64,000 nt of DNA from Rhodanobacter glycinis (lineage in GTDB: Bacteria; Pseudomonadota; Gammaproteobacteria; Xanthomonadales; Rhodanobacteraceae), in the NCBI RefSeq assembly GCF_006438785.1, contig NZ_RCZB01000001.1:1313912-1377911 (forward strand), given 5' to 3'. The position numbers and the translations under genes are program-made. The stretch's first letter is position 1, and each line of letters begins with the position of its first letter. Below, in pieces: positions 43,170 through 52,416 of this stretch. Under the pieces are notes generated by a model that saw only the letters and a program-made list of their open reading frames with translations, was not told where the DNA came from and made no database searches.

Positions 43170-45440
43170 TCAGCGTTTGGCCAGCTCCCGCGCCGCCGCC
43201 GCCACGTCGGCCTCACCTGGCAATACCAGCAGGGCCGCACCGGCCAGCGGGGTGAACGTGTCGGCACCGACCACTCGCCGCATCGGTGTGGCACCGCAGC
43301 CACCCTCGACGATCGCGGTGATCACGCCCTCACCCACGCCGGCACTCTTGCGGCCTTCGTCCAGCACCAGGATGCGTTTGGCCGTCCGCGCCTGTGCCGC
43401 GATAAACGCATCGTTGAGCGGAGCCAGCCAGCGCAGATCGACGACACGAACCTGCCAGCCTTGCTCGCTCTCGATCGTTCGCGCGGCGCGCAAGGCCATC
43501 GGCACGCCGTTGCCGAAGGTGAAGATCACCAGATCATTCGCTGTCTCGTTGTAGATGCGACCCTCGCCCAGCGTCATCGCCTGATCCAGTGACGGATAGT
43601 CGAACTGCCACTGGCCGTCGCCGGCCTCGTACAGATCCTTGGTCATGTACAGCGCGATCGGTTCGAGGAACGCGCAGACGCGACCGTCGACTTTCGCCAG
43701 CGCCATCAATGTGCGCAGCATCGTGGCCGCGTCGTCGCCGCGGCTGGGACAGCCCACGATCAGGCCGGGAATGTCGCGCAGCGGAGTGATCGAGTTGTCG
43801 TTGTGGAAGTGGCCGCCGAAACCCTTCTGGTAGCCGAGCGAAGCCACCCGCATCACCATCGGGTTGCGGTATTGGTCGTTGGAGAAGAACTGCAGCGACG
43901 CCGCCTCGCCGCGGATCTGGTCGCAGGCGTTGTGGAAGTACGCCAGGTACTGGATCTCCGGGATCGGCAGCATCCCCATGTTCGCGTAGCCCTGGGCCAG
44001 GCCGAGAATCATCGTCTCGTCCAGCAACGTGTTGAACACGCGGCTGCCCTTGAAGGTCTTGTTGAGACCCTTGGTGACGGTATAGACGCCGCCTTTCTGC
44101 GCCACGTCCTCGCCGAACAGCAGTGCCTGCGGATACTTCGCCAGCAGGTCGTGCAGCGCCTGGCCGATCTGGATCGCCATGTGCCGCGGAGGCAGGTTTT
44201 CTGGAAGCTTCGCTTCGCCGCCGAATACCGCAAGGCGTTTCTCGGCGTAGTCGGCACGCGTGGCCTCGGCCTTGACTGCGGCCGGCGTGTAGGGCGCCAG
44301 CGGTTTCATGACATCTTCCAGCGTGGTCAGCCGATGGCGCGAGTCCGCATCCTCGGCGGCGGCGAAGCAGCGCTTGCGGGTAGCCTCATACAGGTTCAAC
44401 AACTCGTCCTTCGAGTACAGCCCGGACTCCAGCGCGATGCCTGCCGAGCGCAGCAACGGATCGGTCGCTTCGACCGCGAACAATTCCTCGATGCTGCGCC
44501 ACTCGATCTCGAAATCGGTGCCGGCATGGCCCATCACGCGAGTGGTCTTGAGATGCAGGAAGGTCGGCCGACGCGTGCCGCGGCAATGTTCCACCGCGCG
44601 CTGCACCTGCGCGTAACCTTCGGCCAGATCGAGACCGTCGGCAAAAAAGTAGTCGAGGTTGGAGCGATGCTGGTAGTTGTTCGCGATCCAGCCGCTGGGG
44701 GTCTTCACCGAGATACCGATGCCGTTGTCTTCGCACACGAACAGCACCGGCGCGGGCAGCTTCTGGTACGCCGTCCATGCCGCCGTGTTGAACGCGGTCT
44801 GTGCAGTAGCGTGGTTGCTGGAGGCATCGCCAAACGAGCAGATCGTGATGCTGTCATCGGGAATCGGCAGCTGGTGGCCGATCCGCCGCGCCTGCTCGAT
44901 CGCCACCGCGGTGCCCAGCGCCTTGGGCAGGTGCGAGGCGATCGTCGACGTCTGCGGCAATACCCACAACGGCTTGCTGCCCCACACCTTGTGGCGACCG
45001 CCGGAAGCGGGATCGTCCTTGCTGGCAGCAAAGCTCAGTGCCGAATCCGTTACCGGGTCCATCCCCGGCAACTTGCGGAAGCGTTCGGCCATGAAGCCGC
45101 CGGAGCGGTAATGCAGGAACGCCGGATCGGTATGCCGCGCGAGCCGCGCCACCATCGCGTTACCCTCATGACCACTGGAGCCGATCGTGTAGAACACCTT
45201 GTTCTGCACCCGCAGCACGCGCGCCATCAGGTCGAGATGGCGCGAGATCAGCTGCGATTCGAACAGCTCGCGAAAGCCGCGCGCATCGAGCGCGCTGCCC
45301 GGCAACACCGCCTCATCGGCGCGCGGCACCGCGCGCACGTCCCCATGCCACAACTGCACGAACTCGATGAAGTTCTGGTCGACGATCTCGGCACGGTTGA
45401 AGCCCTTGTGGCGGGCGCTGATGGCAAACGGAATGGACAT
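43170..45440 (-). CDS. Fused E1 alpha-beta subunit of a 2-oxoacid dehydrogenase
   Basis: 756 residues joining two proteins that are usually separate. The N-terminal half (about 1-370) is E1-alpha with the thiamine-diphosphate region CSFGDASSNHATAQTAFN and DNGIGIS. The C-terminal half (about 410-756) is E1-beta with ALLFGEDVAQKGGVYTVTKGL and VVDLRWLAPLND. The nearest functional class is branched-chain 2-oxoacid dehydrogenase, but the exact substrate is uncertain. No E2 or E3 gene lies in the window, so it depends on partners elsewhere. Confidence 0.88.
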   Translation of the reverse strand: MSIPFAISARHKGFNRAEIVDQNFIEFVQLWHGDVRAVPRADEAVLPGSALDARGFRELFESQLISRHLDLMARVLRVQNKVFYTIGSSGHEGNAMVARLARHTDPAFLHYRSGGFMAERFRKLPGMDPVTDSALSFAASKDDPASGGRHKVWGSKPLWVLPQTSTIASHLPKALGTAVAIEQARRIGHQLPIPDDSITICSFGDASSNHATAQTAFNTAAWTAYQKLPAPVLFVCEDNGIGISVKTPSGWIANNYQHRSNLDYFFADGLDLAEGYAQVQRAVEHCRGTRRPTFLHLKTTRVMGHAGTDFEIEWRSIEELFAVEATDPLLRSAGIALESGLYSKDELLNLYEATRKRCFAAAEDADSRHRLTTLEDVMKPLAPYTPAAVKAEATRADYAEKRLAVFGGEAKLPENLPPRHMAIQIGQALHDLLAKYPQALLFGEDVAQKGGVYTVTKGLNKTFKGSRVFNTLLDETMILGLAQGYANMGMLPIPEIQYLAYFHNACDQIRGEAASLQFFSNDQYRNPMVMRVASLGYQKGFGGHFHNDNSITPLRDIPGLIVGCPSRGDDAATMLRTLMALAKVDGRVCAFLEPIALYMTKDLYEAGDGQWQFDYPSLDQAMTLGEGRIYNETANDLVIFTFGNGVPMALRAARTIESEQGWQVRVVDLRWLAPLNDAFIAAQARTAKRILVLDEGRKSAGVGEGVITAIVEGGCGATPMRRVVGADTFTPLAGAALLVLPGEADVAAAARELAKR

Positions 45441-45485
45441 GGGCTCGATATCGATAAAGTGGAAGGTGGGTGTTGCTGACCGCTT

Positions 45486-46088
45486 TCAGCGCCGCATCGG
45501 GGTGTGGCCCGGCTGCGCCTGCACGCGGGCGAGCCAGGCGCGGATATCTGGAAAATCCGCGAGTTCAAAACCGCCGTCACCGGCACAATGGGTATACGCG
45601 TACAGCGCGATATCGGCGATGCCGTAGCGCTCGCCGACGAACCACTCGCGTCCGGCGAGATGCTGCTCCATCACCGCCAGCACCTGCGCGCCTTTCTGCA
45701 ACAGCGTCGGCACTTCAGCCTGGCGCGGGTGATCCTGTGGCAGCCAGCCGCGGATGAAACGCGCCACCGCGATGCAAGGCTCGTGACTGTACTGCTCGAA
45801 GAACAGCCACTGCAGCGTCTGTGCGCGCAGCCAGCGATCGTCCGGCAGGAACGGCGTGCCCTCGGCGAGGTAACACAGGATCGCATCGGATTCGGCCAGC
45901 CGGCGGCCATCGTCCAGCTCCAGCAGCGGCACCTTGCCGTTCGGGTTCTTCGCCAGGTACGCGGGTGTGCGTGTTTCGCCACCTGCGCTGTCCACGTCCA
46001 CCCAGCGATAGTCGTGGCCCAGCTGGTCCAGCAGCAGTTGCAGCTTGTAGCAGTTGCCGGAGGCGCGCATGCCGTAGATGGTGATCAC
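45486..46088 (-). CDS. Glutathione S-transferase family protein
   Basis: 200 residues: thioredoxin-like N-terminal domain (ITIYGMRASGNCYKLQLLLD, then NPNGKVPLLELDDG and LAESDAILCYLA) and an all-helical C-terminal domain containing the conserved GIADIALYAYTH capping motif. The Ser/Cys in ASGNC could be catalytic. The start is a GTG that overlaps the previous gene's stop (GTGA), making the last gene of a tightly packed GNAT / nucleotidyltransferase-like / GST operon. The substrate is unknown. Confidence 0.9.
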   Translation of the reverse strand: MITIYGMRASGNCYKLQLLLDQLGHDYRWVDVDSAGGETRTPAYLAKNPNGKVPLLELDDGRRLAESDAILCYLAEGTPFLPDDRWLRAQTLQWLFFEQYSHEPCIAVARFIRGWLPQDHPRQAEVPTLLQKGAQVLAVMEQHLAGREWFVGERYGIADIALYAYTHCAGDGGFELADFPDIRAWLARVQAQPGHTPMRR

Positions 46089-46582
46089 AACCGCTCCTCG
46101 CACAGACGTTTCAACAGCACTGCACGCTGCAGGTCCTTTGGACGTCCAAAACTTTCCAGCACACGGATCTGTTCGGCCACCGATGGCGTGGACACGTCCA
46201 GTCCGGCGACATCCACCATGACGATTTCAGCCACCGCCACCGGCTCCCAGCCCGCCTCGCCGGACACTTCGAGCCCACCCATGACCTCTACCGCCAGTCC
46301 AGGAAATCCGAACCGGGCGAAGCGCGAACGAAAGCGTTCGGCGCCTGCCGATGCCTGCGTAGTCTGCAGTCGCGCCTGCCAGTGGCCGATCAGGGTTTCA
46401 GCGTCGCGGCGGCTGGTCAGCACGTCCAGATCCGCCACCGTCACGCTTGCACCGGCCAGCCAGGCTGCGCCGCTGCCGATCAGGAACCAGGGATCACGGC
46501 AGCATCGATGCAGGTCCGGCACCGCCAGGGCGAGCACCTCACGCACGACCACAGCGGTATCGACGTGGGCGGATGCATTCAT
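46085..46582 (-). CDS. Nucleotidyltransferase-fold-like protein
   Basis: 165 residues. WFLIGSGAAWLAGA followed by VADLDVLTSRRDAETLI resembles the GSxxxx...DxD signature of small nucleotidyltransferases, though only partly, so activity is doubtful. The ATG overlaps the stop of the GNAT gene and its own stop overlaps the GST start, so the three are translated together. No family name is offered. Confidence 0.65.
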   Translation of the reverse strand: MNASAHVDTAVVVREVLALAVPDLHRCCRDPWFLIGSGAAWLAGASVTVADLDVLTSRRDAETLIGHWQARLQTTQASAGAERFRSRFARFGFPGLAVEVMGGLEVSGEAGWEPVAVAEIVMVDVAGLDVSTPSVAEQIRVLESFGRPKDLQRAVLLKRLCEERL

Positions 46583-47127
46583 GACTGCGCGCGACGCCGG
46601 CGCCATTGTTCGCGCGTCTGCGCCCAGATTTCGGTCGGGGAATCCTCGTATGGCGCAGGCAGCTTGCCCGGGCCGCGGCAGGTCGAGCCGAGCCGCTTCG
46701 CCAGCACCTGTGAGGCATGGTTGTCCGGATGGATCGAATGGATCATCTCGCCCCAGTTCAACTGGTCGAACGTCCAGTCGATGGCCGCGATGCAGCCTTC
46801 CAGCGCGTAGCCCTTGCCCCATGCCGCGCGCGCCAAACCCCAGCCCACCTCCGTACCGGGCCAGTCGACCGGATGCCATGGCCCGAGGCGGCCGATCCAC
46901 TGGCCGCTGCTTTTCTCGATCACCGAGAACATCGCGAAACCCTGCATCGACCAGGCGCCGGCCATGCTGAGAAACCCGCGCCAGGCGGCGGCGCGACTTT
47001 GCTGGCCGCCGATGAAGCGCGCAGCCTCGGCATCCGCCATGTTGGCTGCGTAGGCGTCGAAATCCTCCACCCGGGTGGGGCGGAGGATCAGCCGCTCGGT
47101 TTCGATGCGCAGCGAATCGGAATCCAT
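46579..47127 (-). CDS. GNAT family N-acetyltransferase (RimJ/RimL-like)
   Basis: 182 residues with the RimJ/RimL layout: LRIETERLILRPTRVEDFDAYA, then TEVGWGLARAAWGKGYALEG (acetyl-CoA loop) and IHPDNHASQVLAKRLGS. Members acetylate ribosomal proteins, antibiotics or other amines. The start at ATG 47127 is preferred to a TTG two codons upstream. Its stop overlaps the next ATG (ATGA). It lies 16 nt after the acyl-CoA dehydrogenase gene and may belong to the same transcript. Confidence 0.88.
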   Translation of the reverse strand: MDSDSLRIETERLILRPTRVEDFDAYAANMADAEAARFIGGQQSRAAAWRGFLSMAGAWSMQGFAMFSVIEKSSGQWIGRLGPWHPVDWPGTEVGWGLARAAWGKGYALEGCIAAIDWTFDQLNWGEMIHSIHPDNHASQVLAKRLGSTCRGPGKLPAPYEDSPTEIWAQTREQWRRRRAQS

Positions 47128-47143
47128 GTGCAACTTGTCCGGT

Positions 47144-48313
47144 TCAGAATGCGTTGATGCCGGTCAGTTCGCGACCGACCACCAGCTCGTGCACCGTCTC
47201 GGTGCCTTCATAGGTGATCACCGATTCCAGGTTCAGCGCGTGGCGGATCGCGCCATGCTCGGTGGTGATGCCGGCGCCGCCGAGGATGTCGCGGCACTGG
47301 CGCGCAATGTCGATCGCCATGCGGCAGTTGTTCCACTTCGCCAGCGAGACCTGGGTCGGCTGCATCTTGCCGGCGTCCTTCAGGCGACCGAGCTGCAACG
47401 ACAGCAACTGCGCGGTGGTGATGCGGCGGGCCATGTCGGCCAGCTTCAGCTGCACCGCCTGGTTCGAGGCCAGCGGCTTGCCGAACAGGATTCGCTCCCT
47501 GGTGTAATCGAGCACTTCCTTGAGGCAGGCCTGCGCCGCGCCGATCGGGCCCCAGGTGATGCCGTAGCGCGCCTGGGTGAGGCAACCCAGCGGCCCCTTC
47601 AGACCTTTCACGTTTGGCAGCCGCGCGCTGTCCGGCACGCGCACGTTGTCGAAGAACAGCGCCGAGGTCACCGAGGCGCGCAGGCTCATCTTCTTGTGGA
47701 TTTCCTGTGCCTTGAAGCCCGCCGTGTCGGTCGGCACCACGAAGCCCTGGATGCCGTCATCGGTCTGCGCCCACACGATCGCGATGTGCGCCAGGTTGCC
47801 GTTGGTGATCCACATCTTGGCGCCGTTGATCACCCAGTCGCCGCCGTCCTTCTTCGCGTGCGTCTTCATGTTGGCCGGATCGGAGCCACCGTGCGGCTCG
47901 GTCAGGCCGAAACAGCCGATCACTTCGCCGGCCGACATGCGCGGCAGGTACTGCTGTTTCTGCTCCTCGCTGCCGTAGGCGTAGATCGGGTACATGCACA
48001 GCGAGCTCTGCACCGAGGCGAAGCTGCGTAGACCAGAATCGCCGCGCTCCAGCTCCTGGCAGATCAGACCGTAGCTGACCCCGTTCATGCCGGCGCCACC
48101 GTATGCCTCGGGAATGGTCGCGCCGAGCAGGCCAAGCGCGGCGATCTCCGGGATCAGCTCCTTCGGAAAGCGCGCCTGGTCGAAGCAGTCGCCGATGATC
48201 GGCAGCACGCGCTCGTCGACGAAACGGCCAACGGTGTCCTGCACCATGCGCTCCTCGTCGGTGAGCAGCGAGCGGACATCGTACAGATCGAGCGGATTCA
48301 GACTGACAGCCAT
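47144..48313 (-). CDS. gcdH: Glutaryl-CoA dehydrogenase-type acyl-CoA dehydrogenase
   Basis: 389-residue FAD enzyme that oxidatively decarboxylates glutaryl-CoA to crotonyl-CoA in lysine and tryptophan breakdown. The substrate-site segment LRSFASVQSSLCMYPIYAYG is typical of GcdH, with the Arg that contacts the glutaryl carboxylate. CFGLTEPHGGSDP binds FAD, and the catalytic Glu is in TYEGTETVHELVVG near residue 370. Length is as expected. Divergent from an EamA transporter. Confidence 0.93.
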   Translation of the reverse strand: MAVSLNPLDLYDVRSLLTDEERMVQDTVGRFVDERVLPIIGDCFDQARFPKELIPEIAALGLLGATIPEAYGGAGMNGVSYGLICQELERGDSGLRSFASVQSSLCMYPIYAYGSEEQKQQYLPRMSAGEVIGCFGLTEPHGGSDPANMKTHAKKDGGDWVINGAKMWITNGNLAHIAIVWAQTDDGIQGFVVPTDTAGFKAQEIHKKMSLRASVTSALFFDNVRVPDSARLPNVKGLKGPLGCLTQARYGITWGPIGAAQACLKEVLDYTRERILFGKPLASNQAVQLKLADMARRITTAQLLSLQLGRLKDAGKMQPTQVSLAKWNNCRMAIDIARQCRDILGGAGITTEHGAIRHALNLESVITYEGTETVHELVVGRELTGINAF

Positions 48314-48453
48314 GGAAGCTCCGGAGGCGGGCGCGTAAAACCGTTATTGTAGCGCGGGACCCGGCTGCGCACAGGCGCCCGGAAGCCAGTCGGGCTGGGG
48401 CGAAAACCGACCCTGCCAGGCCGGCCCCTCTTCCACCCCATCGCCGGAAAACC

Positions 48454-49329
48454 ATGTTCAAAGGTGTACTGCTCGGCTTCATGGCCTTTGCCGCCTACGC
48501 GCTCAGCGATGCGTTCGTGAAATCGCTGCGTGGTTCGCTGCCGGCCTACGAGGCGGTCTTCTTCGGCGCCGCACTGGGCCTGACCGCGTTGCCGTTCATC
48601 AAAGGCAACGGCGGCCGCTGGCATGAGGTGCTGTTCGCCCAGCGTCGGGGCCTGTACCTGGTGCGTGCCGTTGCCAGCGCGGTCGGCAGCATCGCCGCGG
48701 TCATCGCGTTCACCGCCCTGCCGATGGCCGAGGCATTCGCACTGATCTTCCTGTTGCCGATCTTCGTCACCATCCTGTCGGTACTGGTGCTCAAGGAGCA
48801 TGTCGGCTGGCGCCGCTGGTCGGCCGTGGTGGCTGGTTTCATCGGCGTGCTGGTGGTGCTGCGCCCGGGCTTTCGGGTACTCGGCATCGGCCACCTGGCC
48901 GCCATCATCTGCGGCCTGGCCGGCGCCATCTCGATGATCGCGCTGCGCCTGTCCGGGCCACACGAAAAACGCATCACGCTGTACGGCGCCGGCATGGTGG
49001 GCTCGATGCTGTTCACCGGCGTGTTGATGCTCGCCGATTTCCGCTGGCCGACCCTTGCGCAGATCGGCCTGCTGCTTGGCTACGGCCTGCTCGCGGCGCT
49101 CGCTTCCGTGCTGTTGATGCTGGCTACGCAGAAGGCACCGGCCAACCACGTCGCGCCCACCCAGTACAGCCAGATGCTATGGGCGGTGGTACTCGGTTAT
49201 GTGCTGTTCGACGACCGGCTGGACTGGCCAATGGCGGTCGGCATCGCAATCATTCTTGGCGCCGGCCTGTTCACGTTCGTGCGCGAGGACAAGGTCACGC
49301 GCTGGTGGAAGCGCATGCGGATGGTGTGA
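48454..49329 (+). CDS. EamA/DMT-superfamily transporter
   Basis: 291-residue inner-membrane protein with ten predicted helices in two EamA repeats. It starts FKGVLLGFMAFAAYALSDAFVKSLRG and has PMAEAFALIFLLPIFVTILSVLVLKE in helices 3-4, a strong family signature. The substrate is not inferable. It ends at a perfect hairpin shared with the convergent secreted-protein gene. Confidence 0.87.
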   Translation: MFKGVLLGFMAFAAYALSDAFVKSLRGSLPAYEAVFFGAALGLTALPFIKGNGGRWHEVLFAQRRGLYLVRAVASAVGSIAAVIAFTALPMAEAFALIFLLPIFVTILSVLVLKEHVGWRRWSAVVAGFIGVLVVLRPGFRVLGIGHLAAIICGLAGAISMIALRLSGPHEKRITLYGAGMVGSMLFTGVLMLADFRWPTLAQIGLLLGYGLLAALASVLLMLATQKAPANHVAPTQYSQMLWAVVLGYVLFDDRLDWPMAVGIAIILGAGLFTFVREDKVTRWWKRMRMV

Positions 49330-49390
49330 CGGCGCGTATGCACGACGATCCATCGAACGCATCAGACCGTATTTCCGGCAACGCCGCTGA

Positions 49391-49424
49391 ATAAACGTGG
49401 CCACCCGAAGGTGGCCACGTTTAT
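49391..49424. terminator. Bidirectional hairpin terminator
   Basis: A perfect 15-bp stem, ATAAACGTGGCCACC with its complement, closes on a CGAA tetraloop. A/T-rich outer ends on both sides fit termination from either direction. It separates the convergent EamA and secreted-protein genes. Confidence 0.9.
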
Positions 49425-49475
49425 CGTCATGCATCGACAGCCGTCCAGCCTGCGCGGCTGGACGGCGCGTCACCC

Positions 49476-51074
49476 TTACTGACAGGTCGGAAACTTGAAC
49501 GACGCGATGCGCGTGTTCCAGTTGAACGAGCCGGTGTTCTTCAAGTACTCGGTGGTGTACCAGAACGTGCAGTCATCGACCGGATCGACGGTCATCGCGC
49601 TGTAATCGCCCCAACGCGAAAGGTTGTTGCCGCTCTGCGAGCCGAGTCCCTCGATGATGCTGTTCTCGGACTGCATCGTGCTCAGCGTGTCACTGGCCAG
49701 CCGTGCGGTGTAACGGATCGCCGGATGAAGTGTGCTGCTGGACACGCTGTAGCCAAGCGCCATGTCGCCCACCTTGTCCATCGCCACCGAACCCATCCAG
49801 CGGTAGCTGGTGTCCGGCGAGAAGGTGGACTGCTGGTAGACCACTGGCGTGCCGCCCGGACTGCGGATCTCGTACCAGCGCACCCCGGTGTACGGGTTCT
49901 TGCGTGTGGTACCGACCTTGACCGAATGGTTGACCACCAGCGACTCGTGATCGCCAAAGTTGCGATAGGCCAGACGCAGCATCAGGCGATCGGCCAGCGA
50001 ATCGAGTTTTTGACGGGTACCGGACTGCGGAATGCAGGTACCGCCACCGCAGGCCGCGGCGAACGAAGCCACCGGAATGTTGGTCGGACCCGTCAGCGTG
50101 GTGTTGGCGGTATTGGCCCAGTCGACATGGAACTTCCACAGGTTCAGCGAACTGCTGCCGAAGTTCATCAGGTAGTTCGGCGAGCCGGCCGGCGGCGCGG
50201 TCGCACCGTCAAGATCCGCCGGCAGCACACCGCCGTAACTCGACGACAGCTGGAAGCACTGCTGGGTGGCCGCGGCGCCGCTCAACATCGCGTTGCGGTC
50301 GTACGCGCACAGCTTCGCGCCGGAGAACGTATTGCCGCTGAACATGTTGAACGTCTCGTAGTAAGCATCCGGCCAGACGCCCATCTTCGGATAGTCCGGA
50401 AAGACGCTGCCGTACGGGAACGCGTAGCGGTAGTAGGCACCGGTGGCATCGCTGGTCGCCGATACCGCCACGCACTGGTAGTACGGCGCCGCGGTCACCG
50501 CGAACTGGGCGATGATCCAGCGGCCGGCCGCCTTGTCGTAGACCACGGTGGCATCGCCGTCGTTGTCCGCCTCGCAGGGGCCGCCGAAGCCGGCCCACAG
50601 CGTGTTGGTGGTTACCGGACCGTAGCTCACCGCCTTGGTCGACTTGTCGAATACGGCGAAGGCGCTGTTGACGATCTGCACGTACTGGGTCGCACCGACG
50701 GCACCGTTGGTATCCGGTGGAGCGCTGTTGACGGTGAACGTGCCCTGCGGCCCGCTGAAACCCTGGCCCACACCGTCGAAGCCGGCACCAAGCGCGGGAG
50801 CGAAGCTGCCCGTGACGGAACCCTGCACGGCGCTGTCGGTCGGGTTACCCGGACCATCGATGAACGGCAGCGGGTGAGCCGGGTGGGCGTGCGAGTTCTT
50901 GCTGAAATCATCGGGTCGCGGCATCACGCCGCGCAACGAATGCAACGTGTCGTGCTGGACGGCCGGAGTGACCTCGGGGCCGGTGGTATCGGTGGCATTC
51001 ACGCTGCTGGCGGCAGCGAGGCCGATGGCGACACACAGCGCAAGGCTGAGGCCGCAGGGTTTGGAAAATGGCAT
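49476..51074 (-). CDS. Large secreted protein of unknown function
   Basis: 532 residues with a Sec signal (about 1-27, ending SVNAT). No family is recognised. The body is rich in Gly, Asn, Tyr, Trp and short strand-like repeats (ATVVYDKAAGRWIIAQF, YRYAFPYGSVFPDYPKMGVW, SLNLWKFHVDW), suggesting a beta-propeller or similar all-beta fold. Five or more Cys suggest disulfides. The start follows GGAGGGG at 8 nt. It may be an extracellular binding protein or enzyme. Its promoter should lie in the 287-nt gap to the WYL regulator gene. Confidence 0.7.
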   Translation of the reverse strand: MPFSKPCGLSLALCVAIGLAAASSVNATDTTGPEVTPAVQHDTLHSLRGVMPRPDDFSKNSHAHPAHPLPFIDGPGNPTDSAVQGSVTGSFAPALGAGFDGVGQGFSGPQGTFTVNSAPPDTNGAVGATQYVQIVNSAFAVFDKSTKAVSYGPVTTNTLWAGFGGPCEADNDGDATVVYDKAAGRWIIAQFAVTAAPYYQCVAVSATSDATGAYYRYAFPYGSVFPDYPKMGVWPDAYYETFNMFSGNTFSGAKLCAYDRNAMLSGAAATQQCFQLSSSYGGVLPADLDGATAPPAGSPNYLMNFGSSSLNLWKFHVDWANTANTTLTGPTNIPVASFAAACGGGTCIPQSGTRQKLDSLADRLMLRLAYRNFGDHESLVVNHSVKVGTTRKNPYTGVRWYEIRSPGGTPVVYQQSTFSPDTSYRWMGSVAMDKVGDMALGYSVSSSTLHPAIRYTARLASDTLSTMQSENSIIEGLGSQSGNNLSRWGDYSAMTVDPVDDCTFWYTTEYLKNTGSFNWNTRIASFKFPTCQ

Positions 51075-51361
51075 GTATTTCCCCTCCAGAAAGATCGTTT
51101 GACTTTCTCGAACCGGGTGCACATACGACGAGCCAGTTCCTGTCGCAACCAGATCGCAATGTTCGCCGGAATTTCTCTCCGCATCGCAACACGCCTTGTC
51201 GCGACGCCCCTCGGAGAAGCCCGAGCATATGGGTCGATAATGTTTTCGGCAATCCATCCGATCATCGCAATTTCATGCGAAGGCACCCGGACGCCGCAGC
51301 CCAATCTGGATGCCCAGAAAATGACCTGCACGACGCCGGTCTGCGGGCTGCTGGCCGACAG

Positions 51362-52327
51362 TCAGCCTCGCGACCCATCCTCGGCCAGCGCCTGCAACCG
51401 CACGGCGCAGATCGTGAGTTCGGTGCGCAGCTCGGCGGGAGTGCGTATCTCGAAATCGAACGGCAGCGCAGCGAGCCGGCGTGCGAACCAGGCCAGGTCA
51501 TCGGCGCTGGTATGCAGCAGCACACCGTCCTTCACCGGCTCGAACACACCGAAAGCGAGCGAGAACGAGTTCTGTGCAGTCTGCAGTTCGGTACGCAGCA
51601 GCACCTCGATCGTGCGGCCACGCGGCATGCTCGCAATGCTCTGCACCAGCTGATCCAGCGCATCGAAGTTTGCTGGCCGCTTGAAGTGTCGATCCAGCAG
51701 AGTGACCTTGCCCACCCGATCCAGTCGGAATGAGCGCAAGCCGTTGCGCAGATGGCACATGCCCAGCGCGTACCAGCCACCTGCCCGATAAACCAGCCCA
51801 TAAGGATCGAACTGCCGCTCGGTATGGCTGCCTTGCGCCGAGTCGTAGCTCATGCTCACGCGCTGCTGGCTTTGCGCCGCCGTGGTCAGGGCCATCAACG
51901 CCGCATTGCTGCCGGGTGTCGTTGACGACGTCTGCAGATCGACCTTCACCGTATCGGCAATCGCGCTCACGTGGCGCTTCAAGCTGTCAGGCATGACGCG
52001 GGCCAGCTTGGCCTGCACGCTGGCCACTGCGGGCGCGGCGTCGGCCAGCCCCAGGCCACGCGCCGCCACCATGCCCACCGAAAGAGCCACCGCCTCGTCA
52101 TTGGTGAACATCATCGGCGGCAGCTTGAACCCGGCGACCAGCATGTAGGCACCGTGGCGGCCACGTTCGGTGGTGAGCGGAATGCCCAGATCCTCCAGCA
52201 TCACCATGTAGCGCCGCAGCGTACGCACATCGACGCCGACCCTCTGCGCCAGCTCCGGGCCGCTCATGCGGCCGTGGCTCTGCAGCAGATCCAGTACAGC
52301 CAGTACGCGGGTGGTGGGTTTGGCCAT
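51362..52327 (-). CDS. YafY-type WYL-domain transcriptional regulator
   Basis: 321 residues. An N-terminal HTH_11 domain (about 5-65, VLAVLDLLQSHGRMSGPELAQRVGVDVRTLRRY) binds DNA. A central WYL domain (about 140-225, FDPYGLVYRAGGWYALGMCHLR) senses a ligand, possibly a nucleotide or nucleic acid. A C-terminal WCX-like extension follows. The start MAKPTTRVLAV is preferred to an ATG 30 nt upstream. It is divergent from the NIPSNAP operon 89 nt away, and probably regulates it. Confidence 0.88.
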   Translation of the reverse strand: MAKPTTRVLAVLDLLQSHGRMSGPELAQRVGVDVRTLRRYMVMLEDLGIPLTTERGRHGAYMLVAGFKLPPMMFTNDEAVALSVGMVAARGLGLADAAPAVASVQAKLARVMPDSLKRHVSAIADTVKVDLQTSSTTPGSNAALMALTTAAQSQQRVSMSYDSAQGSHTERQFDPYGLVYRAGGWYALGMCHLRNGLRSFRLDRVGKVTLLDRHFKRPANFDALDQLVQSIASMPRGRTIEVLLRTELQTAQNSFSLAFGVFEPVKDGVLLHTSADDLAWFARRLAALPFDFEIRTPAELRTELTICAVRLQALAEDGSRG

Positions 52328-52416
52328 GTGGTCATGGTATCGGTAAATCAGGGCCAAATCTGACCTGTATGCCCCGTACCGTACGCGCAGCCATCCGGCA
52401 CAACGGGAGAATCCTC

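Noticed and set aside
43803..45479. 558-residue open frame antisense to the E1 fusion
   Set aside because: Antisense shadow with no recognisable motif; the E1 fusion is certain on the other strand.
52348..52363. TCAG-N8-CTGA as the WYL regulator's operator
   Set aside because: Only four paired bases on each side; chance occurrence is likely.
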